DNA of 64,000 nucleotides from Maribacter halichondriae (GTDB lineage Bacteria; Bacteroidota; Bacteroidia; Flavobacteriales; Flavobacteriaceae): contig NZ_CP107030.1 of assembly GCF_027474825.1 (NCBI RefSeq), forward strand, positions 3,106,529 to 3,170,528, in the 5' to 3' direction. The notes beneath the pieces were generated by a model. That model was given only the letters and a program-made list of their open reading frames with translations. It searched no databases and was not told where the DNA came from. This document shows, piece after piece, positions 37,187 to 46,144 of the stretch; position 1 is the first letter of the stretch; each line of letters opens with the position of its first letter. Both the position numbers and the translations under genes were made by a program.

Positions 37187-38743
37187 ATGGTTAAGAATAC
37201 TCTCAAAGTAATTGTCCTAGTCTTGGTCTTGGCGGTTTTGGGTTCATGTGAAAATGATGAAATTCAAGAACCGCCCCCAAATATCGTTCTTTTTTTGGTT
37301 GACGATATGGGCTGGCAAGATACCTCCGTGCCGTTTTGGAGTGAACGCACTGCGTTCAATGACCGTTACCATACGCCTAATATGGAACGCCTTGCCAAAG
37401 AAGGAGTTAAATTCACCCAAGCCTATGCCACACCAGTATGTTCTCCTACACGGGTAAGTTTGATGACGGGCATGAACGCCGCACGACATCGCGTCACCAA
37501 TTGGACTTTGAAAAAAGATTCGCTGCAACCTATGGAAACCGACCATCCACAACTTGAATTTCCGTTATGGAATGTGAATGGTATGAGTCCTGTTGCAGGC
37601 GATTCCTTGGCAGTGCATGCCATGCCATTGCCACAGGCCTTGCACGATATAGGGTATTTTACGGTACATTCAGGGAAAGCCCATTTGGGAGCGATTGGCA
37701 CACCCGGCGAAAATCCCTTGAACTTGGGATTTGATGTAAACATTGCCGGCCATGCAGCAGGAGCCCCTGAAAGTTATCTGGGCACAGAGAATTTTGGCAA
37801 TGGTAAGGAAGGAAGAGAAACTTGGGCGGTACCCGGATTGGAGAACTACTACGGTAAAGATATCTTTTTAACAGAGGCTATCACGCAGGAGGCATTAAAA
37901 GTAGTGGATTCCGCCGTTACCCATCAACAGCCTTTCTTTCTTTACATGTCACATTACGCTGTACATACCCCGATTATGGGTGATGAACGGTTCGTTCAAA
38001 AATATCTTGAAAAAGGTCTCGATTCCACCGAAGCGAAATATGCTTCTTTGGTAGAAGGTATGGATAAAAGCCTAGGGGATATCCTGAATTATTTGACCGA
38101 TAAAAATATCGAGGAGAATACTATCGTTATCTTTATGTCGGATAATGGCGGATTGAGTGCCCATGCCCGTGGTGGCGAACCGAATACGCACAATAAACCG
38201 CTGGCAAGTGGCAAAGGCTCGATGTACGAAGGCGGCATTCGAGAACCGATGTTGGTCAAATGGCTGAATAAAACTGAACCGGGAACCGTGTCGAACGAGC
38301 AAATCATCATTGAGGATTTTTATCCTTCGATTCTTAAAATGGCTGGTATAGATAGTTTGGAGACAGTGCAAAAAGTAGATGGGCAAAGTTTTGTCGAGAT
38401 TCTCAAGGACGAACCGAAGTATGAAGGGTTGCGGCCGTTGATTTGGCATTACCCCAATGAATGGGGAGTTACTGGTCCCGGTATCGGTGCGGCCAGTGCG
38501 GTACGGCAAGGCGACTGGAAATTTATTTATTTTCATGCCGACAGACGAATGGAACTCTATAATCTTAAAACGGATATTGGAGAAACCAAAAATTTGGCTT
38601 CCGAACAGCCTGAAAAATTGTTGGAGATGGCATCCATACTCACGACACAATTGAAAGCTAAAAGAGCTCAAATGCCCATTGACAAAAGTACGGGTAAGCC
38701 TGTGGAATATCCTCTTGAAATGTTACCTAATGAAAAGGAATAA
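37187..38743 (+). CDS. formylglycine-dependent sulfatase lipoprotein, second
   Basis: About 518 aa from the ATG at 37187, chosen because it gives a clean SPII signal (VLGSCEND); an upstream ATG at 37148 abuts the first sulfatase stop and is also possible. Active-site Cys85 is in PVCSPTRVSLMTG. Metal-binding DDMGW, HSGKAHLG and MSDNGGLSAHARGG follow. It differs from the first sulfatase in most loops, so it probably attacks a different sulfate position. The 3' end overlaps the fucosidase start by 14 nt. Confidence 0.92.
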   Translation: MVKNTLKVIVLVLVLAVLGSCENDEIQEPPPNIVLFLVDDMGWQDTSVPFWSERTAFNDRYHTPNMERLAKEGVKFTQAYATPVCSPTRVSLMTGMNAARHRVTNWTLKKDSLQPMETDHPQLEFPLWNVNGMSPVAGDSLAVHAMPLPQALHDIGYFTVHSGKAHLGAIGTPGENPLNLGFDVNIAGHAAGAPESYLGTENFGNGKEGRETWAVPGLENYYGKDIFLTEAITQEALKVVDSAVTHQQPFFLYMSHYAVHTPIMGDERFVQKYLEKGLDSTEAKYASLVEGMDKSLGDILNYLTDKNIEENTIVIFMSDNGGLSAHARGGEPNTHNKPLASGKGSMYEGGIREPMLVKWLNKTEPGTVSNEQIIIEDFYPSILKMAGIDSLETVQKVDGQSFVEILKDEPKYEGLRPLIWHYPNEWGVTGPGIGAASAVRQGDWKFIYFHADRRMELYNLKTDIGETKNLASEQPEKLLEMASILTTQLKAKRAQMPIDKSTGKPVEYPLEMLPNEKE

Positions 38744-40829
38744 AAAACTTTGGTGTTTGATTCTGGTGGTATTACTATGTGCGTGCTCGCAGGTAAAACC
38801 TCCCGAACCGGTCGGGCCATTACCTTCCGAGCGCCAACTGGTATGGCATGATTTACAATATTATGCTTTTGTACACTTCAACATGAACACCTTTACCGAT
38901 ATGGAATGGGGTACGGGCGGAGAATCCCCCGAACAGTTCAATCCATCGGAACTTGATACGAGACAATGGGCCAAAGTAGCCAAGGAAGCGGGTATGAAAG
39001 GCATCATCATCACGGCAAAACACCATGATGGGTTTTGTCTTTGGCCCACCAAGACTACCGAACATTCCGTCAAGAATTCCCCGTGGAAAAACGGTCAAGG
39101 TGACTTGATAAAAGACCTGTCGGAGGCATGCCAAGAATATGGACTCAAATTCGGGATCTATCTTTCCCCTTGGGACCGACATGATAAAGATTATGGAAAT
39201 CCGGAATATGTAAAGAAATTCCATGAGCAACTTCGAGAACTTTTGACGAATTACGGTGAGGTGTTCGAAGTCTGGTTCGACGGCGCCAATGGCGGATCCG
39301 GATATTACGGGGGTGCCAACGAAACCCGGAAAATTGACAACAAAACCTATTATGAATGGGATAAGACCACGACCATGGTACGCGAGTTTCAACCGAATGC
39401 CGTAATCTTCAGTGATGGCGGACCCGATATTCGATGGGTCGGCAATGAAGAAGGATGGGCGAACGAAACAAATTGGAGCATCATGCGGCGTGACGAAATC
39501 TATCCCGGGTGGCCAAGGTACAAAGAATTGCGTTCGGGCCATGAAGATGGCACCCATTGGCTACCTGCCGAGGTCAACACCTCTATTCGACCGGGGTGGT
39601 ATTATCATCCTAGGGAAGACCATCAAGTAAAGACCTTGCCGAAATTGATAAAAACATTTTATGAATCTATTGGCCGAAACGGGAATTTCCTATTAAATCT
39701 TCCAGTAGATACGCGAGGACTGGTTCATGAGGAGGATACAAAACAACTCATGGCCCTGAAAAATCAATTGGACAAAGATTTTGCCACCGAAATCGCAAAG
39801 GGCAAAACGGCGACGGCAACAAACGAAAGGGGTTCAGAAATACGGTTCGGTGCCCAAAATGCAAATGATGGAGACCCTGAGACCTATTGGGCGACCGATG
39901 ATAGCGTGACACGAGCCACGATTACCATTGATTTGGAAAAACCAACGGAAGTGAATCGGATATTGATACAAGAATATATTCCACTCGGTCAAAGGGTAAA
40001 ACGATTTATTCTCGATGCGGAAATAGACGGAAAGTGGCGCGAAATTGATGGACAGACCACGGTCGGTTATAAACGAATTTTACGTTTCAACACTGTTGAA
40101 GCGACCAAAATAAGGGTAAACTTCTTGGATGCCAAAGGTCCTTTGGCCATCTCCAATATCGAATTGTATCGAGCACCGAATTTGTTGGTCGAACCTACGG
40201 CCAAAAGAAACCGGGAAGGAACGGTGTATCTGAATGTTCCTGATAAAAATATAAACATGCGTTACACGCTGGACGGGAGTGAACCTTCCTCGGAATCAGC
40301 CCAATATAAGGCCCCTTTACTAATCAAAAAGCCAACGATTGTAAAGGCGATAAGCGTGAATCCTGATAATGATGAACAGACCCCGCCACGGGAATTTTAT
40401 TTTGATATCGCCAAAAAAGATTGGAAGGTACTTTGGACCTCTTCGGGCAATTTAGAGGATACATATAAAATGATAGACGAAAACCCCAATACATTTTGGG
40501 CTACCGATGAGGGAGTCAAAAACCAACAAGAGATTATCATCGATTTGGGCAAGACCTATAATCTAACAGGGTTCACCTATTGGCCCATTCAAGAACGCTA
40601 TCCCTTTGGAATAATAACCGAATATGGATTCTCCGTGAGTACGGACAACAAAAATTGGAAAACGGTAGCTACGGGAGAATTTGGAAATGTGGTGAACAAT
40701 CGTATTTTACAAACCGTTACGTTCGAGCCTACGAAAGCTAGGTATATAAAACTCAAGGGTGTAAAAGTTGATGGGGAAGATTTCAGGGCTTCCATTGCCG
40801 AAATCGGAGTGATTACCAAACCCAACTAA
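38730..40829 (+). CDS. GH29 alpha-L-fucosidase lipoprotein with carbohydrate-binding modules
   Basis: A 699-aa lipoprotein (lipobox LLCACS) from the ATG at 38730. The GH29 domain (about 25-350) shows ITAKHHDGFCLWPTKTTEHSV near residue 95 and the nucleophile Asp in FEVWFDGANGG near residue 181. Two F5/8-type discoidin-like modules (about 375-475 and 555-699, the second containing NPNTFWATDEGVKNQQEIIID) flank a chitobiase-like segment (NMRYTLDGSEPSSESAQY). It releases terminal alpha-L-fucose at the cell surface or in the periplasm. It overlaps the second sulfatase, so it is translated from the same mRNA. Confidence 0.95.
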   Translation: MKRNKKLWCLILVVLLCACSQVKPPEPVGPLPSERQLVWHDLQYYAFVHFNMNTFTDMEWGTGGESPEQFNPSELDTRQWAKVAKEAGMKGIIITAKHHDGFCLWPTKTTEHSVKNSPWKNGQGDLIKDLSEACQEYGLKFGIYLSPWDRHDKDYGNPEYVKKFHEQLRELLTNYGEVFEVWFDGANGGSGYYGGANETRKIDNKTYYEWDKTTTMVREFQPNAVIFSDGGPDIRWVGNEEGWANETNWSIMRRDEIYPGWPRYKELRSGHEDGTHWLPAEVNTSIRPGWYYHPREDHQVKTLPKLIKTFYESIGRNGNFLLNLPVDTRGLVHEEDTKQLMALKNQLDKDFATEIAKGKTATATNERGSEIRFGAQNANDGDPETYWATDDSVTRATITIDLEKPTEVNRILIQEYIPLGQRVKRFILDAEIDGKWREIDGQTTVGYKRILRFNTVEATKIRVNFLDAKGPLAISNIELYRAPNLLVEPTAKRNREGTVYLNVPDKNINMRYTLDGSEPSSESAQYKAPLLIKKPTIVKAISVNPDNDEQTPPREFYFDIAKKDWKVLWTSSGNLEDTYKMIDENPNTFWATDEGVKNQQEIIIDLGKTYNLTGFTYWPIQERYPFGIITEYGFSVSTDNKNWKTVATGEFGNVVNNRILQTVTFEPTKARYIKLKGVKVDGEDFRASIAEIGVITKPN

Positions 40830-40991
40830 GAGACTGTTTTGAAATGTGTGATTAGAATTGTTATAGGTCGTTTTTGATGCCATTATAGGCAAAATTTTAT
40901 AGCATAGCCATAGCTACGGTCTAAAATTTTAACGAAGAATGGCGCAAAAAGGGGCATAACAAAATAATCGACATATTTCAAAACAGTCTCC
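40830..40991. mobile_element. hairpin MITE-like element, 162 bp
   Basis: The terminal inverted repeats GAGACTGTTTTGAAAT (40830-40845) and ATTTCAAAAACAGTCTC (40975-40991) match except for one extra A. The whole interior is also an imperfect inverted repeat: the left half TTGTTATAGGTCGTTTTTG and the complement of the right half align along most of their length, with a loop near CATAGCCATAGCTACGG. There is no reading frame. It begins on the base after the fucosidase stop and ends 4 nt before the SDR stop, so it may also act as a bidirectional terminator. No target-site duplication was clear. Confidence 0.7.
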
Positions 40992-40995
40992 AAAG

Positions 40996-41781
40996 CTACT
41001 TTGCCGTCCACCCACCATCTACGGTCAACATGGACCCGACCATATAGCTTCCCGCATCACTGGCCAAGAAAAGTGCCGCTCCCTGAATCTCTTTCAGTTC
41101 GCCCCAACGGGCAAGTGCGGTTGCACCGACAATAAAATTTTTGGCCTCGGGAGTACCCGCAATCGGGATGTTCATTTCCGTTAAAAAAGGGCCTGGGCAA
41201 ATGGCATTAACATTGATGTTGAACGGGGCCAATTCCAACCCGAGGGCACGGGTCATCTGAACCACGGCACCCTTGCTGGTGGCATAGGGCGTGCGATTCG
41301 CCAAACCGACCAGACCCAATGTACTCGCCATATTGATAATCTTGCCGCTGCCCTGTTTTTTCATTTGCGGAGTGACGGCGCGGGAAACGTTCCAAGTGCC
41401 ATTGACGTTTACGTTCATAACTTGACTGAATTCATCAGGAGTCAATTCATCGATAGCCCCACGAATATTGATGCCCGCACTATTGATAAGGATATCCAAC
41501 CGGCCAAATTCAGCGATAATCGAAGCCACTACAGCTACTACTTCGGGTAAATTGGTAACATTGGCGGCGTATGCCTTTGCCGTTACCCCATAATCTTTGG
41601 CCAATTGCTGGGCGGCGGCTTCACCTTCCTCTATATTTCTATTTAATAAGGCAATATTGGCCCCTGCGGAAGCGAGTCCTGCGGCCATCGCCAAGCCCAG
41701 GCCTTTTGAACCTCCTGTTACTAGGGCACATCGCCCTTTTATTTCAAAAAGTTTTATTCCTGGTAAACGTGTGTCGCTCAT
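40996..41781 (-). CDS. SDR family oxidoreductase, gluconate 5-dehydrogenase-like
   Basis: A 261-aa short-chain dehydrogenase. The dinucleotide motif is VTGGSKGLGLA (Gly23-Gly29), NSAGIN is at about 100, and the catalytic Ser153, Tyr166 and Lys170 are in YATSKGA. The sequence is closest in style to gluconate 5-dehydrogenase / 2-dehydro-3-deoxygluconate-type reductases. It probably oxidises a sugar acid or sugar alcohol. It follows the sugar isomerase by 10 nt on the same strand and its stop abuts the MITE. Confidence 0.92.
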   Translation of the reverse strand: MSDTRLPGIKLFEIKGRCALVTGGSKGLGLAMAAGLASAGANIALLNRNIEEGEAAAQQLAKDYGVTAKAYAANVTNLPEVVAVVASIIAEFGRLDILINSAGINIRGAIDELTPDEFSQVMNVNVNGTWNVSRAVTPQMKKQGSGKIINMASTLGLVGLANRTPYATSKGAVVQMTRALGLELAPFNINVNAICPGPFLTEMNIPIAGTPEAKNFIVGATALARWGELKEIQGAALFLASDAGSYMVGSMLTVDGGWTAK

Positions 41782-41791
41782 AAAATGTATT

Positions 41792-42859
41792 TTATCTAAA
41801 TCCTAAATGTTGTTTGGCATAGTTCATTGATATGCGATTGTTCTCGACTTCGAGTCGCAATTGTTCATCAGTCGGCTTGTCGGAGAGTATGGGCAAAGGT
41901 GCTTCTGATTTTATCTCTTTGATATGATGCAGATACCGCCCGAGGTCCTTGGCCGAAATCTGGTCGAATGTGGCCCAATATTTTTCGGTCAAACACGGAA
42001 TTTTTAAGGGATCCCGTGTAATCATTTCCAAATTGAACCGAATATCGGGATTCTGTTTTTTAATCGTTGCAATCATGCCCGCGATATCCAGATAGCCTTC
42101 CCCTAAATTGACCTCCGACATTAAAAATCCATCCTCATATTCCTCCACGGCCATATCCTTTAAATGAACGGAAAAGGCATAGGGGGCCAATTTTTCCACT
42201 ACCTCCATCGGATTTTCCAAAAGCGAAACATTATTGCCGGTATCCAAGGTAACCCCGATCCATTTACTGTTTAAATCCGTCAGAATCTGAATAAACTCAT
42301 CCGCACGCCAATCTTTGTGATTTTCGACGGCCAATTTTACCTGATGTTTCCGAACGATAGGCTCCGCGCGTTGCATGGATTTGATCGAGGCTTCCTTAAA
42401 GCTTTGAAAAGCTTCCATGGAATCAAAGGTTTCGTAACGTCTTCCGGAAAGGCATGCGGTTCGGAAAACTTCTATGCCTGTTTCCTTCGCATTTTTCACT
42501 TCTTCTTCAAAACGGGAAATATCCTCATCCTCTTGGGGCAATCTGATTTGGGCTTCCAGAAAAACGTCGAGTTCTTCTTTTCGCTTCCGTATTTTTTTGG
42601 CGAATTTTGGATCCCATCCCCCGACACCGACTTGCATCCCACCAAAACCTAAGTCCGCACAATGATTAATCATTTCCATGGCATCGGTAAAGGGCGGATA
42701 AAGCGCACTCTCGATATTTCGATAACGCCGCATCATATAGGACGCATCGGCAACACCGAAACGGGTCTCTGCGAAATCCACCGAAAATGAAGGTAGTACC
42801 GGCATGGTCATCATGAGACTTCCCGCCGCGGTTGTCTTCATAAAGTGTCTTCTTTGCAT
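41792..42859 (-). CDS. Tat-exported sugar phosphate isomerase/epimerase-type protein
   Basis: A 355-aa protein. I use the ATG at 42859, where the Tat-like motif MQRRHFMKTTAAGSLMM begins; the frame reaches a further 26 codons upstream, but those residues look like random leader. The TIM barrel of the xylose-isomerase family spans about 60-320, with LGFGGMQVGVGGWDPK, AVENHKDWR, TLDTGNNVSL and FSVHLKDMAVEEYE. Substrates of exported members are unknown. It is the first gene of a two-gene operon with the SDR. Confidence 0.87.
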   Translation of the reverse strand: MQRRHFMKTTAAGSLMMTMPVLPSFSVDFAETRFGVADASYMMRRYRNIESALYPPFTDAMEMINHCADLGFGGMQVGVGGWDPKFAKKIRKRKEELDVFLEAQIRLPQEDEDISRFEEEVKNAKETGIEVFRTACLSGRRYETFDSMEAFQSFKEASIKSMQRAEPIVRKHQVKLAVENHKDWRADEFIQILTDLNSKWIGVTLDTGNNVSLLENPMEVVEKLAPYAFSVHLKDMAVEEYEDGFLMSEVNLGEGYLDIAGMIATIKKQNPDIRFNLEMITRDPLKIPCLTEKYWATFDQISAKDLGRYLHHIKEIKSEAPLPILSDKPTDEQLRLEVENNRISMNYAKQHLGFR

Positions 42860-43058
42860 GATGCGGATTCGATAAAGATTATCTTCAAGATAAAAAATAA
42901 AAGTAACAAAAGATTCCCATGCATGTGATGTATTCAACGAAAAGAAGAATCAATTAAAAAATTAATAAGATTTCGATTTTGTAAACTCCTTTAAAGATGA
43001 TACCTTGATTTCGCAAATTTAGAAATGCTTTTATCGCGCAAGTGGATAATTAAAAATT

Positions 43059-44788
43059 ATGGAGAATAAGAAGGATAAGAAGTTAAGGAGTGCCGCATGG
43101 TTTAGTCCCGATGACCCAAAATCGGCATTTATTCATCGTTCATGGATGCGCAACCAAGGCTTACCGACCGATTATTTCGAAGGTCGCCCGGTTATCGGCA
43201 TTTGTAATACATGGTCTGAACTGACCCCTTGCAATGCCCATTTACGCGATTTTGCCGAGTTTGTCAAAAAAGGAGTGCTAGAAGCAGGGGGCGTACCGTA
43301 TGAGTTTCCGGTGACCAGTTGCGGTGAGATTTTGATGCGGCCGACCGCGATGCTTTTTCGGAATTTGGCCAGTATGGATACCGAAGAAAGTATTCGAGCC
43401 AATCCGCTGGATGGGGTGGTGCTGTTAACAGGCTGCGACAAGACCACGCCATCAACGGTTATGGGCGCCTGTAGTGTCGACCTACCGACTATCGTAGTGC
43501 CTGGCGGACCCATGTTGAACGGAAAATATAAAGGAAAGCGCATAGGATCAGGCACTTTTGTCTGGCAGTTAAAGGATAAAATAAAAAATGAGGGCTTCAC
43601 GCCCGAAGATCAAATTGAGGCAGAAATATGCTCGGCCCGAAGTGCCGGACATTGCATGACGATGGGTACCGCTTCGACCATGGCCTGTATGGTCGAATCA
43701 TTAGGACTTACCTTACCCGGTGCTGCCGCGATACCGGCAGTGGACTCCAGAAAAAAGTAATGGCGCAATTGTCAGGTCGGCGAATCGTCGAAATGGTGAA
43801 AGAAGACCTGAAAATATCTAAAATACTGACCAAGGAAGCCTTTGAAAATTCGATAAAGGTCAATGCCGCTATCGGTGGTTCTACCAATTTTATCATTCAT
43901 TTACTCGCCATAGCAGGTAGGGTAGGAGTCAATTTGGATTTAAAGGAGTTCGACACCTTGGGAAGCAAGATTCCCTTACTGGTCAACTTGATGCCTTCCG
44001 GACCCTATTTAATGGAGGACTTTTTCGATGCGGGAGGTTTGCCCGTCGTCATTAACGAAATGAAAAAACACCTGCACCACAATGTGATTACGGTGAACGG
44101 AAAGTCACTGTTGGATAATAATGATGGGGCCGAATGTTATAACGAGGAAGTAATCGCAAAACTCGAAAAGCCCTTTATGGAAGAAGCAGGAATTGCCGTT
44201 TTGTATGGAAATCTATGCGAAAACGGTGCCGTCATCAAACCTTCGGCGGCAACGCCCGAATTGATGAGCCATACAGGTACGGCGGTCGTATTCGAGACCA
44301 TTGAGGAATTTTTACAAACGGTCGACAATCCCGATTTAGAAATTGATGAAAATAGTGTGATGGTGCTAAAAGGTGTTGGACCTGTCGGATATCCTGGAAT
44401 GGCGGAAGTGGGCAATATGGACCTTCCTGAAAAATTGCTGAAGAAGGGAATAAAGGATATGGTCCGGATCTCCGATGGCCGCATGAGCGGTACTGCTTTC
44501 GGTACGGTCGTACTGCATGTATCCCCTGAATCTTCGGTAGGCGGATTGCTTGCTCTGGTAGAATCGGGAGATCGGATTATATTGGATGTTCCCAATCGAA
44601 AGCTGCATTTAGATGTCGATGAAGTCGAACTTCAAAAAAGAAAAGCCGCTTGGAGGCCTCCTACGCCTCCCGTGGATCGAGGTTATACCAGTCTATATAC
44701 AAAACACGTTCAACAATCACATCTTGGTGCAGACCTCGATTTTCTGGTCGGAAAATCCAGTGCTGATGTGACACGCGACGCTCACTAA
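43059..44788 (+). CDS. IlvD/Edd family sugar-acid dehydratase, split by one frameshift
   Basis: About 576 aa after repair. The iron-sulfur and Mg motifs are TGCDKTTPSTVMGACS near residue 125 and CSARSAGHCMTMGTASTMAC near 191-210, and SDGRMSGTAFGTVVLHVSPES is the C-terminal signature. The frame breaks in A6 at 43751-43756; a seventh A restores DSRKKVMAQLSGRRIVEM. The start AWFSPDDPKSAFIHRSWMRNQG is typical of the arabonate/fuconate-type dehydratases rather than IlvD itself. It removes water from an aldonic acid to give 2-keto-3-deoxy acid. It forms an operon with the GntP permease 10 nt downstream. Confidence 0.93.
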
Positions 44789-44798
44789 AAACCAACCT

Positions 44799-46136
44799 AT
44801 GTTAGCCATTCTCTTATTAGTACTCAGTGTATTGTTTATCATTTTACTGACCGTAAAATGGAAAGTCCACCCGTTTCTGGCCCTGCTCGGGGCCGCTTTG
44901 TTCTTTGCCCTGTTCTCTGGAATGGATTTAGAGACCATTGTGAATCTGGTCAACGACGGCTTCGGAATTACCTTGGGCAAAATCGGTATCGTTATCATTT
45001 TGGGTGTTATCATTGGTGCCTTTCTCGAACATTCGGGGGGAGCTTATAAGCTCGCTGAAGTAGTGCTAAAGGTCATTGGCAAAAAAAGAGTCCATGAGGC
45101 GATGGGTATTGTGGGTTTTATTGTTTCGATTCCCGTTTTCGCCGATAGCGGATTTATCATTTTGAATCCCCTGAATAAAAGTTTGACCAAAAGAGCGGGG
45201 CTCTCCATCGTGGGAACGGCGACAGCTTTGATATTGGGTCTGATGATTACGCACGTTTTGGTGCCACCGACCCCGGGCCCCATCGCTGCAGCAGGAATCA
45301 TTGGTGCCGATGTCGGGCTTGTGATGTTGGTTGGGCTGGTTGTAGGGTTGCTTTCATTGGTGGTGGCCATAATCTATTGTAAAAAGATGGGTTCGAGAAC
45401 CTACATTGACCCAAATCCAGATGTGACCGATGAGGTGATTGCCGAAAAAATGAAACAGGCTCCAAGTGCGTTCAAGTCCTTTTTGCCTATTTTGATTCCG
45501 ATTCTTTTGATCGTAGGTAAATCGATTATGGAATTTAATCTCGTCGAGGGAGCTGAAGTAACAGGTCTGGTAAAATTTATATCTTTTATCGGTTCTCCCA
45601 TCATTGCGCTGCTGATCGGGATGTTCTTATCCTTTTTATTGCCCAAAAAGTTTGATCAAGAAATGCTCTCGACCACTGGATGGGTCGGCAAGGCGCTTAC
45701 CGATGCCTCCAATATTATATTGATTACCGGTGCAGGGGGAATATTTGGCACCATACTTCAAAATAGTGGCATTGCGAATGTATTGGCAGATGCCCTTTCA
45801 GGGGCGAATTTGGGTATTTGGCTTCCCTTTCTACTTTGTGCCGCGATCAAGACCGCACAAGGTTCTTCGACGGTGGCTTTGATTACAACGGCATCCATTG
45901 TTGCACCTTTGTTATTGACGATGGGCTTTAGTACCGAAATTGACAAGGCGTTGGTCGTGGCTGCTATTGGTGCGGGTGCCATGGTGGTATCGCATGCAAA
46001 TGATAGCGGCTTTTGGATCTTGACCCAATTTTCCGGGATCGATGTTAAAACGGGATATAGGGTCTACACCTTAGGAACCTTAGTGGTTGGTGTTTTTGCA
46101 GCACTTATGATATATATTGCTTCCTTTATCCTATAG
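44799..46136 (+). CDS. GntP family sugar-acid permease
   Basis: A 445-aa inner-membrane transporter of the GntP (gluconate:H+ symporter) family with about 12-14 hydrophobic helices. LALLGAALFFALFSGMDL, HVLVPPTPGPIAAAGIIGADVG, FGTILQNSGI, AAIKTAQGSSTVALITTASI and VVSHANDSGFWILTQFSG are hallmark segments. Its position between a sugar-acid dehydratase and a haem-binding protein suggests it imports the aldonate that the dehydratase uses. Confidence 0.95.
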   Translation: MLAILLLVLSVLFIILLTVKWKVHPFLALLGAALFFALFSGMDLETIVNLVNDGFGITLGKIGIVIILGVIIGAFLEHSGGAYKLAEVVLKVIGKKRVHEAMGIVGFIVSIPVFADSGFIILNPLNKSLTKRAGLSIVGTATALILGLMITHVLVPPTPGPIAAAGIIGADVGLVMLVGLVVGLLSLVVAIIYCKKMGSRTYIDPNPDVTDEVIAEKMKQAPSAFKSFLPILIPILLIVGKSIMEFNLVEGAEVTGLVKFISFIGSPIIALLIGMFLSFLLPKKFDQEMLSTTGWVGKALTDASNIILITGAGGIFGTILQNSGIANVLADALSGANLGIWLPFLLCAAIKTAQGSSTVALITTASIVAPLLLTMGFSTEIDKALVVAAIGAGAMVVSHANDSGFWILTQFSGIDVKTGYRVYTLGTLVVGVFAALMIYIASFIL

Positions 46137-46144
46137 CTAGAAAC

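Noticed and set aside
40830..40991. A complete insertion sequence
   Set aside because: There is no transposase frame. Only inverted ends and a hairpin body are present, so it is classed as MITE-like.
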